Shown: piece after piece, positions 9,100-16,162 of the stretch
Layout: every line of letters begins with the position of its first letter
Position numbering within the stretch: position 1 is the first letter of the stretch
Origin: an uncultured Alistipes sp.
GTDB taxonomy: Bacteria > Bacteroidota > Bacteroidia > Bacteroidales > Rikenellaceae
Assembly: GCA_905213895.1 (NCBI GenBank)
Contig: CAJMKE010000004.1
Span: 74,694-138,693 of the forward strand
Reading direction: 5' to 3'
Length of the DNA stretch: 64,000 bases
Made by a program: the position numbers and the translations under genes
Notes under the pieces: generated by a model
Databases searched by the model: none
Seen by the model: only the letters and a program-made list of their open reading frames with translations
What the model was told of the DNA's origin: nothing

Positions 9100-10425
9100 A
9101 TGAACAAGTTCACAGTTTTGCTATGTTCGCTGGCGTTTGTCGCAGCGGCAGGATGCACCAAGAACGATGACGGAGGCGGCAAGGAGAATCCCGCCGAAGA
9201 GGATTTCACCGTAAAAGAGGTCTGCAAGCAGAGCCGCAGCGCGAAACGCGGATTGAGCGGTTCGTTTCAGTTGCCGCTGGTCGACATACCGCTGGTTTCA
9301 GCCGGTGTGGGCTGGTACTACAATTGGGGCAACACGTGTCCTATCGCCACGGTGCTTGCGGCACTCGAAGAGCATGACATCGATTTCCTGCCGATGATAT
9401 GGAACGCGAACTACTCCGCCGACGAAATCCGCAAATACGCGCTCGCCAACCCCGACGCCGAGTATCTGCTCGCATTCAACGAGCCGAACCTCACCGACCA
9501 GGCGAACATGACGCCGACCGAAGCGGCTTCGTATTGGAGCGGAGTCAGGGCGGCAGCGGCGGACAGCGGACTGAAACTGATTTCGCCCGCACTGAACTAC
9601 GGCACGCTCGCCGGTTACAGCGACCCAGTCGTATGGCTCGACGAATTCATCGCCTGCGACGGAGTTTCGGCGGACGACTTCGAGGCTCTGGCACTGCACT
9701 GCTACATGCCGAACGTCGGTGCGCTGCGCAGTTACGTGCGACGCTTCGACAAATACGGCAAGCCGATATTCATGACAGAATTCTGCCATGCCAACGGCAT
9801 CATCACCAACAACGAATATTCGCAGCGCACCTACATGTGCGACGTACTCAACTACATGGAGTGCGACCCGTCGATAGAGGGCTACTCATGGTTCATGACG
9901 CGCGCCACGGGCAACTGGGCGGCGGTAAGCATTCTGAACCGCGACGCCAAGAATCCTGCGCTGACCGACCTCGGCAAATCCTACGTCTACTTCTCGTCGT
10001 TCGACAGGAACACCTATTACGGTGCGGGCGAAGCGATTCCCGCCGAGCATTACGTCGCCCACACCAATTCGGCGATTGCCGCCGACGGCGTACTGCGTCA
10101 GATGCCGCGGGTGAAGAGTTCGGGCGATGCGGAGAGTCTGCTCGACCTCACCGACTTCTACACCGCCGGCACTTGGGTGGAGTATCAGTTGGAACTCGCC
10201 GAGAGCCGCGATTACGACCTCGCGATACGCTATCTGGGCGACATCGGCGAAGGCACCTACAACATCTCAATCGACGGCGAGAGCATCGGCGACATCGTGT
10301 TCCCGAAGAGCGACGGCTACAAGACCCATTGGGTGTCGGGCGTAAGCCTCGCAGCCGGCAAGCACACGATGCGGCTGTCGTACGTAAGCGGTCGCACCGA
10401 CTTCAACTGGTTCTATCTGCGATAG
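9100..10425 (+). CDS. GH128-type beta-1,3-glucanase with C-terminal CBM6-like domain, lipoprotein
   Basis: 441 residues with lipobox AAGC at Cys19. Residues about 60-300 form an Asl1-like (GH128) barrel: WYYNWGN, FLPMIWN, then LLAFNEPN with the probable acid/base E128, and IFMTEFCHANG with the probable nucleophile E227. Residues about 315-441 are a strand-rich CBM6-like module (TWVEYQLELAE, HTMRLSYVSGRTDFNWFYL). GH128 members act on beta-1,3-glucans, which agrees with the GH16 gene just upstream. It is the last gene of the locus and is followed by a strong terminator. Family assignment by eye is fairly firm; the exact cleavage mode is not known. Confidence 0.85.
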   Translation: MNKFTVLLCSLAFVAAAGCTKNDDGGGKENPAEEDFTVKEVCKQSRSAKRGLSGSFQLPLVDIPLVSAGVGWYYNWGNTCPIATVLAALEEHDIDFLPMIWNANYSADEIRKYALANPDAEYLLAFNEPNLTDQANMTPTEAASYWSGVRAAAADSGLKLISPALNYGTLAGYSDPVVWLDEFIACDGVSADDFEALALHCYMPNVGALRSYVRRFDKYGKPIFMTEFCHANGIITNNEYSQRTYMCDVLNYMECDPSIEGYSWFMTRATGNWAAVSILNRDAKNPALTDLGKSYVYFSSFDRNTYYGAGEAIPAEHYVAHTNSAIAADGVLRQMPRVKSSGDAESLLDLTDFYTAGTWVEYQLELAESRDYDLAIRYLGDIGEGTYNISIDGESIGDIVFPKSDGYKTHWVSGVSLAAGKHTMRLSYVSGRTDFNWFYLR

Positions 10426-10444
10426 ACCGGTCGTCGTATAACGG

Positions 10445-10476
10445 ACACCCGCCGCTCTTTCCGGAGCGGCGGGTGT
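10445..10476. terminator. Strong hairpin between GH128 gene and AraC regulator
   Basis: Perfect 13-bp stem (10445-10457 with 10464-10476) and a six-base loop, between two convergent genes. It can serve both strands. A 9-nt repeat tract follows directly. Confidence 0.85.
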
Positions 10477-10480
10477 TGTA

Positions 10481-10515
10481 TTAAAGTCTTTAAGGACTTT
10501 AAAGACTTTAAGGTC
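10481..10515. repeat. 9-nt-unit intergenic tract (locus 1)
   Basis: Four consecutive units of the degenerate nonamer with core TTAARGnCn, between the terminator and the AraC gene. The tract is self-complementary, so the family has no preferred strand. Confidence 0.85.
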
Positions 10516-10529
10516 ATCTGGGTCAGGCG

Positions 10530-11426
10530 TCAGTTCAGCGTCCTGTACTCGTTCGGGGTGCTGCCGGTAGCCTTCTTGAACAGGCGCGTGAAGTGCTGCG
10601 GGTATTTGAAGCCAAGTCCGTAGGCAATCTCGCTTACCGACTTGCCAGTATCGAAAATCCGCACCTTCGCGATGTCTATCAGCTTCTGCTGGATATGCTC
10701 CTGCGCCGAACGACCCGTTTCGCGCTTGATAAGGTCGCCGAAGTAGTTCGCCGACAGATGCAGCGCATCGGCGCACCAGCGCACCGACGGCAGACCGACC
10801 GTCTGCGGTTTGTCCGACTCGAAATAGTCGTCGAGCAGGTTCTCGAACCGCACGAGAATATCGTTATTCGCCTCGCTGCGGGTGATGAACTGACGTTCGT
10901 AGAAGCGGACGCAATAGTCGAGCAGCAACTCGATGTTCATGGAGATAAGCGTCTTGCTGTGGCGGTCTACGGCGTGTTGCAGTTCGTTGTCAATCTTTTT
11001 CAGACAGTCGATGACGATTCCGCGCTCCTGCTCCGACAGATGCAGAGCCTCGTTCACCTCATACGAGAAGAAGGTATAGTTTTTCATCTCGCGACCGAGC
11101 GACGTGCGGCGCAGCAGGTCGGGATGGAACACCAACGCCCACCCTTTCGGCTTTACGGGCGCACCGCCCTTAACGCCGAACACCTGCCCCGGTGCGGCGA
11201 ACACCAGCGTACCCTCCTGATAATCGTAGTACTGGCGACCGTAGACCAAGTCGCCGCACTTGATGTCTTTCAGGAACACCGCATAGAATCCGAACGTGTG
11301 CAGAAAGCGTTCGAGAGGTCGGTCTATCTTCGAAAAATCGACTACCTCGACGAGCGGATGACGGGTTTCGACACCGAGCCAGTCGCAGTACTCGAAAACA
11401 TTTTCCATTTTGACGATATTTTCCAT
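10530..11426 (-). CDS. AraC-family transcriptional regulator
   Basis: 298 residues. The N-terminal half (about 1-150) is the cupin-like sensing part usual in Bacteroidota AraC proteins (GTLVFAAPGQVFGV). The C-terminal 100 residues hold the two helix-turn-helix units: WCADALHLSANYFGDLIKRETG and SVSEIAYGLGFKYPQHFTRLFKKATG, followed by the usual TPNEYR. It converges on the glucan locus and could control it, though Bacteroidota PULs are more often governed by SusR, hybrid two-component or ECF systems. A -7 box (TATATTTG) lies at 11454-11461. Confidence 0.9.
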   Translation of the reverse strand: MENIVKMENVFEYCDWLGVETRHPLVEVVDFSKIDRPLERFLHTFGFYAVFLKDIKCGDLVYGRQYYDYQEGTLVFAAPGQVFGVKGGAPVKPKGWALVFHPDLLRRTSLGREMKNYTFFSYEVNEALHLSEQERGIVIDCLKKIDNELQHAVDRHSKTLISMNIELLLDYCVRFYERQFITRSEANNDILVRFENLLDDYFESDKPQTVGLPSVRWCADALHLSANYFGDLIKRETGRSAQEHIQQKLIDIAKVRIFDTGKSVSEIAYGLGFKYPQHFTRLFKKATGSTPNEYRTLN

Positions 11427-11453
11427 AGTCTATCGATTTCGTTGTTACGCAAG

Positions 11454-11461
11454 CAAATATA
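11454..11461 (-). promoter_or_regulatory. -7 box TATATTTG for AraC gene
   Basis: Matches TAnnTTTG on the minus strand, about 28 bases before the ATG. I see no clear -33 TTTG. Confidence 0.5.
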
Positions 11462-11615
11462 GCGAAATTATCCGAATCGCCCGACATTCCTCCGCCGAAT
11501 CGGTAAAAAAGGTAGCAAAACCCGTAATCCGTATCGTGAGGACGGGGAGAGGTATAGGGTTTAGGGTCGTTTTTGGGGAAGGGACAAAATTTTTTCAATT
11601 TTTTATTGCAAAAAT

Positions 11616-11643
11616 CCCCCCCCGAAAAATTTTATTAACTTTG
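11616..11643 (+). promoter_or_regulatory. Promoter region of the TonB-C gene with a C8 run
   Basis: -7 box TAACTTTG at 11636-11643 gives a leader of about 20 bases. A run of eight C lies at 11616-11623, inside the spacer position. The nearest TTG upstream (11606-11608) is 27 bases from the -7 box, longer than the usual 19-20. Confidence 0.5.
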
Positions 11644-11670
11644 TGATATATAATCTTAAAACTACCTAAC

Positions 11671-13008
11671 ATGAAACTTCTCCGTTCCATTATGACGGCA
11701 TCAGCCATGATACTCGCCGTCGCCTCCGCCTTCGCGCAGGAAAACGTCGCCGACAAAGCCGGCAAGAAATCGATATACGTCGTAAACGGCAAGCGCGCCG
11801 AACCGTTCGACCCCGAAACCGCCGACATGTCGGCATTCAAGACGGTCGGCGGCAATGCAGCCAAAATCGCGAAACTCGCCGCCGATGCAGGAATCTCCGA
11901 GCAGGAGTTGACAGAAAACGACGTGGTAATCCTGAAATCCAAAAAGCCGATGTACGTCGCCAAGGTCGGTCAGGGCGTCGATTATACGGGAACCATCTGG
12001 TGCGAAGGAAGCAAACTGCCGAATATATACATAATGACCCAGCGCGGAGAGACGGATGTCGACGGAAAATTCACGCTCAAAACGAGATACGGCACCATAG
12101 GATATATAGCGGCTGACGGCTTCGAGGGCACAGACATCAAATTTACGGAAGACCGGCGCAACAAGATTACACTGTATCCGCAGGGTATCGAGCCTCCGAA
12201 AGACGACGCTTCGGAGAAAAAGCCGATGTATAATATCGTGAACGGCGTATACGTTCGAGCATTCGACATAAACAACTACGAGCCAGACGAAATAGTTTCC
12301 GTAAAGCATATATGGGAGCGCGACGACGAAGTGGCAGGCATACTTGCGAAAGCGCATATAAAGCCGAAATTCATCGAACAGAACGGAGCGGCAGTCATCA
12401 CCCTGCGCGACGAAGTGGAACTTGTTCGACCGAAACAGCACGCCGAATATACGCTGTGTATCAATGACGCAGACGGGAATCCGATAAAAGGTGCGAGAAT
12501 ATACATCAATCATGCGAAAACAGGTCGCGACGGCTTTGTCGAATTTTACGCCGACTGCGGAACGCATGCCGTCGCTGCATACCGCAACAATCATCTCAAA
12601 GCAAAAGAGTTCGTTCTGGGAGTGGCTCCGGAAATCGGCATCGAACTCGAACGCAACCCGAACCACCGCAATCCTGACAATGCGCCGGTCGTAATGGCGG
12701 ATGTCATGCCGCGCTATATGGGAGGCGACTTGGGAACGTTCCGCAACTGGGTAATGAGCAACATAACTTACCCCGACAAAGTGTACAGTCGCGGCATACA
12801 GGGTCGCGTACTCGTAGCGTTCGTGGTAGGGCTCGACGGCAAGGTGGAGGATATCGAAATCATCGAATCACCTCACGAAGCACTGTCAAAAGAGGTAATC
12901 AGAATCATGAACCGGTCGGGCAAATGGACACCGGGTCTCAACGCCGGGCTGCCGGCGAGAGTACGTTTCCTAATTCCCGTCGATTTCACAATAAACCGTA
13001 ACCGGTAA
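11671..13008 (+). CDS. Periplasmic TonB C-terminal-domain protein
   Basis: 445 residues with a cleavable signal peptide (ends AFAQ, about residue 23). The last 100 residues match the TonB C-terminal domain: RNWVMSNITYPDKVYSRGIQGRVLVAFVVGLDGKVEDIEII, ending in PARVRFLIPVDF. The middle (about 265-310, NPIKGARIYINHAKTGRDGFVEF) looks like a carboxypeptidase-regulatory-like beta sandwich. It lacks the N-terminal membrane anchor of a classic TonB, so it is probably a periplasmic protein or part of a multi-TonB set and not the main energiser. It is monocistronic, with its own promoter and a terminator. Confidence 0.8.
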   Translation: MKLLRSIMTASAMILAVASAFAQENVADKAGKKSIYVVNGKRAEPFDPETADMSAFKTVGGNAAKIAKLAADAGISEQELTENDVVILKSKKPMYVAKVGQGVDYTGTIWCEGSKLPNIYIMTQRGETDVDGKFTLKTRYGTIGYIAADGFEGTDIKFTEDRRNKITLYPQGIEPPKDDASEKKPMYNIVNGVYVRAFDINNYEPDEIVSVKHIWERDDEVAGILAKAHIKPKFIEQNGAAVITLRDEVELVRPKQHAEYTLCINDADGNPIKGARIYINHAKTGRDGFVEFYADCGTHAVAAYRNNHLKAKEFVLGVAPEIGIELERNPNHRNPDNAPVVMADVMPRYMGGDLGTFRNWVMSNITYPDKVYSRGIQGRVLVAFVVGLDGKVEDIEIIESPHEALSKEVIRIMNRSGKWTPGLNAGLPARVRFLIPVDFTINRNR

Positions 13009-13062
13009 AGTCTTTAATGTCGTTAAAGTCCTTAAAGACCCTAACGACTCTAAGCCTTAAAC
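13006..13062. repeat. 9-nt-unit intergenic tract (locus 2), overlapping a stop codon
   Basis: About six degenerate units. The first unit includes the TAA stop codon of the TonB-C gene (13006-13008), so coding and repeat abut without a spacer. Confidence 0.8.
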
Positions 13063-13067
13063 TCCTC

Positions 13068-13095
13068 ATGCCGCCCGACAAATTTCGGGCGGCAT
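13068..13095 (+). terminator. Terminator after the TonB-C gene
   Basis: Perfect 11-bp stem ATGCCGCCCGA (13068-13078) with TCGGGCGGCAT (13085-13095), six-base loop. Confidence 0.75.
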
Positions 13096-13126
13096 CCACT
13101 TTTCCGCCACCGAATGCGACTAAAAT

Positions 13127-13157
13127 TTTGCAGTATGCGGATTTATGCGTAACTTTG
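13127..13157 (+). promoter_or_regulatory. Bacteroidota promoter of the ROK gene
   Basis: TTTG at 13127-13130, spacer of exactly 19, TAACTTTG at 13150-13157. The start of transcription should be near 13164, about 27 bases before the ATG. Confidence 0.8.
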
Positions 13158-13190
13158 ACATATTGCGAACAACCAAACTATTACACACAT

Positions 13191-14189
13191 ATGAAAAAAT
13201 TAGCATTCGGTATCGATATCGGTGGTATCAATACCGCTTTCGGACTGGTAGACGAGAAAGGCGACCTCTATGCCGAATCGGTGATTTCGACCAAGGCATA
13301 TCCCTATTTCAAGGACTACGAATCCTACGTAAACGACCTGTGCGACGCGATGAAGACGCTCGCCGACAGCGTGAACTTCGATTTCGAACTTATCGGAATA
13401 GGTATCGGCGCGCCGAACGCCAACTACTACAAAGGCACTATCGAAACGCCGGCAAACCTCTGGAAGTTCACCGACGAGGACAAGGGCAAGCCCGAGTCGC
13501 TGCGCATCTTCGATTTCGCGGGCGACATGCGCAAGCACTTCCCCAACACGCCCATATACGTTACCAACGACGCCAATGCCGCCACTATCGGCGAGATGGT
13601 CTACGGCAATGCGAAGGGGATGAAGGATTTCATCATGATTACGCTCGGCACGGGCGTCGGTTCGGGATTCGTCGCAAACGGACAGTTGATTTACGGACAC
13701 GACGGCTTCGCGGGTGAGTTCGGACACGTCATCGTCGAGCGCAACGGTCGCGAATGCGGCTGCGGACGCCGCGGCTGTCTCGAAGCCTACGCGTCGGCAA
13801 TAGGCATCAAGCGCACGGCATTCGAACTGATGGCGACGATGAACGCGCCGAGTTCGCTGCGCGACATTCCGTTCAACGCACTGGATTCGGCGATGCTCTC
13901 CGCCGCAGCGAAGAAGGGCGACCCTATCGCATTGGAGGCGTTCCGCCTGACGGGCGAAAAACTCGGACACGCGCTCGCGGATGCGGTAACGATTACCTCG
14001 CCGGAGGCGATTTTCCTCTTCGGCGGTCTGGCAAAGGCGGGAACGCTGCTCTCCGACCCTGTGAAATGGTACATGGAGGAGAACATGCTCTTCGCGTTCA
14101 AGGACAAGGTGAAGGTGCTGCCAAGCGGCTTGCAGAACAAGAATGCCGGCATCCTCGGTGCTTCGGCACTCGTCTGGCAGACGGCATAA
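13191..14189 (+). CDS. ROK-family sugar kinase (glucokinase-like)
   Basis: 332 residues from the ATG at 13191, chosen because the family N-terminus MKKLAFGIDIGG and the promoter agree. It shows the ROK fold: phosphate-binding GIDIGG (7-12), catalytic Asp in NDANAA (D127), LGTGVGSGF, and the zinc motif CGCGRRGC at 189-196. There is no N-terminal helix-turn-helix, so it is a kinase and not a NagC-type repressor. Glucose, mannose or N-acetyl-sugars are possible substrates; glucose released from beta-glucan would fit the nearby locus, but nothing else ties them together. Confidence 0.9.
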   Translation: MKKLAFGIDIGGINTAFGLVDEKGDLYAESVISTKAYPYFKDYESYVNDLCDAMKTLADSVNFDFELIGIGIGAPNANYYKGTIETPANLWKFTDEDKGKPESLRIFDFAGDMRKHFPNTPIYVTNDANAATIGEMVYGNAKGMKDFIMITLGTGVGSGFVANGQLIYGHDGFAGEFGHVIVERNGRECGCGRRGCLEAYASAIGIKRTAFELMATMNAPSSLRDIPFNALDSAMLSAAAKKGDPIALEAFRLTGEKLGHALADAVTITSPEAIFLFGGLAKAGTLLSDPVKWYMEENMLFAFKDKVKVLPSGLQNKNAGILGASALVWQTA

Positions 14190-14208
14190 TAGAGCCTGAA
14201 CAAAAATC

Positions 14209-14235
14209 GGGGCAGACATACGATGTGTCTGCCCC
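14209..14235. terminator. Bidirectional terminator
   Basis: Ten-base-pair stem GGGGCAGACA (14209-14218) with TGTCTGCCCC (14226-14235) between convergent genes. Confidence 0.8.
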
Positions 14236-14240
14236 GCTTT

Positions 14241-14275
14241 CTTTAAGGACCTTAAAGACTTTAAAGTCGTTAAAG
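14241..14275. repeat. 9-nt-unit intergenic tract (locus 3)
   Basis: Four units between the terminator and the stop codon of the minus-strand coiled-coil gene. Confidence 0.85.
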
Positions 14276-14276
14276 C

Positions 14277-15200
14277 CTATCTCATCGCTACCGCCGCAGT
14301 GCCGAGCACGTATCCATCGGTATAGAGTTCAATCTTGTAGTCGCCCGCAACGAAGCCGCTGCCGTTGTAGTAGATACTTACATCGACATCCTCGTTCTGG
14401 TAGTCGATTTCACGCGAAGCCGAATAGCCGATGCTCTCGTCGCGGAACTTGAATGTCGGCACGCTCTCGGTCGTCAGCAGATAGCCGTCGGGCGAGGTTA
14501 TGCGCACATATATTTCGCGGTTACCGGCTGCCGCCAGGTCGTTCGACGAAACGGTGAAGTCCACACGCAGCGTAGTCGCAGCCTTGACTCTCGAAACCAC
14601 CTTGCCGCGGGCGTTGAGCGGCACGACGGCGATGTCGCGCGCGCGAAGCACCGAACCCATCTGCACCTTGTTCTGCAACTCGGTGGCGCGCTCCTCGGCG
14701 ACATCGGCACGCAGATTGGCGGTCGAAATCTCCTTGCGGTACGACACGTTCTCGTCTATCAACTTTTTGTTGAGACTGTTGAGCGAGTCGATTTGGCGCA
14801 GATAGTTCTTCATGACTGCACGCAGCGTTCCGACCTCCTTCTCGTACTCCTTGATTTTGGCGTAGTTCCAGCGGCGTTCGCGTTTGAGTTGCTCCATCAT
14901 CTCGTTCGCCTTTTCGAGATTGGCGACGATGGTATCGTTGGTGAATTTCAGATTTCCGTACTCGTCGATGAGTTCGCTCAGGTTGCTCTGAATCGAATCG
15001 CGGTCGATTTTCAGCAGTTCGTAGTCGTGCTGCTGCTGACGATTCAGATTGAAATACAAAGCCGACAGTCCGGCGAGAATCACCGCCAGCAGGACTATCA
15101 CCACTCTGTAACCCCTAATGGATTTCTGCACGGACGCACCGCGATTGTCATCGTAGCCGTCGTCCTCCGACGGGTCGTAACCGTATTTGTTCTCTTCCAT
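14277..15200 (-). CDS. Membrane-anchored coiled-coil protein, unknown function
   Basis: 307 residues. An acidic N-terminus (about 1-30) is followed by one membrane segment (about 33-50, VVIVLLAVILAGLSALYF), a long predicted coiled coil (about 52-185) and a C-terminal strand-rich domain (about 190-307) with SVPTFKFRDESIGYSAS. This architecture is common in Bacteroidota hypothetical proteins. It suggests an inner-membrane protein with a periplasmic stalk and head. I cannot name a family. Its own -7 box is at 15220-15227. Confidence 0.8.
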   Translation of the reverse strand: MEENKYGYDPSEDDGYDDNRGASVQKSIRGYRVVIVLLAVILAGLSALYFNLNRQQQHDYELLKIDRDSIQSNLSELIDEYGNLKFTNDTIVANLEKANEMMEQLKRERRWNYAKIKEYEKEVGTLRAVMKNYLRQIDSLNSLNKKLIDENVSYRKEISTANLRADVAEERATELQNKVQMGSVLRARDIAVVPLNARGKVVSRVKAATTLRVDFTVSSNDLAAAGNREIYVRITSPDGYLLTTESVPTFKFRDESIGYSASREIDYQNEDVDVSIYYNGSGFVAGDYKIELYTDGYVLGTAAVAMR

Positions 15201-15219
15201 AGCGTATGAATTTATTGTG

Positions 15220-15227
15220 CAAATATA
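15220..15227 (-). promoter_or_regulatory. -7 box TATATTTG for the coiled-coil gene
   Basis: Matches TAnnTTTG on the minus strand, about 20 bases before the ATG. Confidence 0.5.
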
Positions 15228-15242
15228 GCAAAAACCGTGAAA

Positions 15243-15280
15243 TAAAGTCCTTAACGACCTTAAAGACTTTAAGGACTCTA
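15243..15280. repeat. 9-nt-unit intergenic tract (locus 4)
   Basis: Four units between two co-directional minus-strand genes, just upstream of the coiled-coil gene promoter. Confidence 0.85.
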
Positions 15281-15300
15281 TAAATTAACGTGCCGTCCCG

Positions 15301-16104
15301 CTATTTTATTTTCGACGAGAGCGGATATTTCAGCCCCTCGCAGCCGCTTATGTAGGCTCGGACGCTGCCGACGCGTATCGGCGATTCGAGCATCACCGGA
15401 ATCTTGTTCTCGTCGTCGGTAATCCAGATAAAGAACTCCGAACCGTCGGTGAACGAGAACGACTCGGTCGTGCCTATCGTGCAGGCGAATTTGAGCGTCC
15501 GGAACTTGCCTAATTTCGGCACCTTGCGCTCCTCGCGACCGATGAAGCGGTATTGCAGCCTGCGGATTTTGTTTTCGAGTACCATTTCGAGTTCGCGGGT
15601 TTCGCCCTCGCGGAACGACTCCAAATCGACCGAACGCAGGTTGAAATAGAGCGACACGGCATCCATGCTGTTCGGCGTCAGGTCCATAGTAGCCGTCTTG
15701 GGTTCGTTCTGGCGGCTCTGCGCCCACGTATGCACCTTCATCGCGTCCCAGTCGTAGCGGTAGTTGCTCCGGAACGTGTAGCCGCCCTCGTAGATGTCGC
15801 TCTCGAAGCGCAGGGTGCGTTTGGTCAGCGTATCGACCCAGATACGGTACTTGTCGTCGATATTGAAGAACCAGCGGTACGACGGCATTATCTTGCCGCG
15901 CCCCAGCACTTTGTAGACCGGACGACCGTCGAGCGTATCGGCACTCGTCTCGACGACCGCCGTCGCCATTTCGGTATTGGGAACGAGTTTGGCTCGGTAA
16001 CCGACCTTGTAGTGCAGTTTCTCGCCGACATTGTAGCGCTGCGCCGACACCGTCGCGGCAGCGGCGGCGAGCAGGACAGCCAATATGGTTCTCATCAGCA
16101 TCAT
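15301..16104 (-). CDS. DUF3108 family periplasmic protein
   Basis: 267 residues with a signal peptide ending VSAQ (about residue 21). The body has the DUF3108 pattern: YNVGEKLHYKVGYR near the start, PVYKVLGRG, YRWFFNIDDKYRIWVDT, and a C-terminal KFACTIGTTESFSFTDGSEFFIWITDDENKIPV. The family is periplasmic or outer-membrane associated with no established function. The start could also be at 16095 (the third Met). It lies between two repeat tracts and is probably transcribed with recG or on its own. Confidence 0.85.
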   Translation of the reverse strand: MMLMRTILAVLLAAAAATVSAQRYNVGEKLHYKVGYRAKLVPNTEMATAVVETSADTLDGRPVYKVLGRGKIMPSYRWFFNIDDKYRIWVDTLTKRTLRFESDIYEGGYTFRSNYRYDWDAMKVHTWAQSRQNEPKTATMDLTPNSMDAVSLYFNLRSVDLESFREGETRELEMVLENKIRRLQYRFIGREERKVPKLGKFRTLKFACTIGTTESFSFTDGSEFFIWITDDENKIPVMLESPIRVGSVRAYISGCEGLKYPLSSKIK

Positions 16105-16107
16105 AAT

Positions 16108-16152
16108 AAAGTCTTTAACGACCTTAAAGTCCCTAACGACTTTAAGGACTTC
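16108..16152. repeat. 9-nt-unit intergenic tract (locus 5)
   Basis: Five units directly between the start of the DUF3108 gene and the stop of recG, both on the minus strand. Confidence 0.85.
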
Positions 16153-16162
16153 ATGTCATTCT

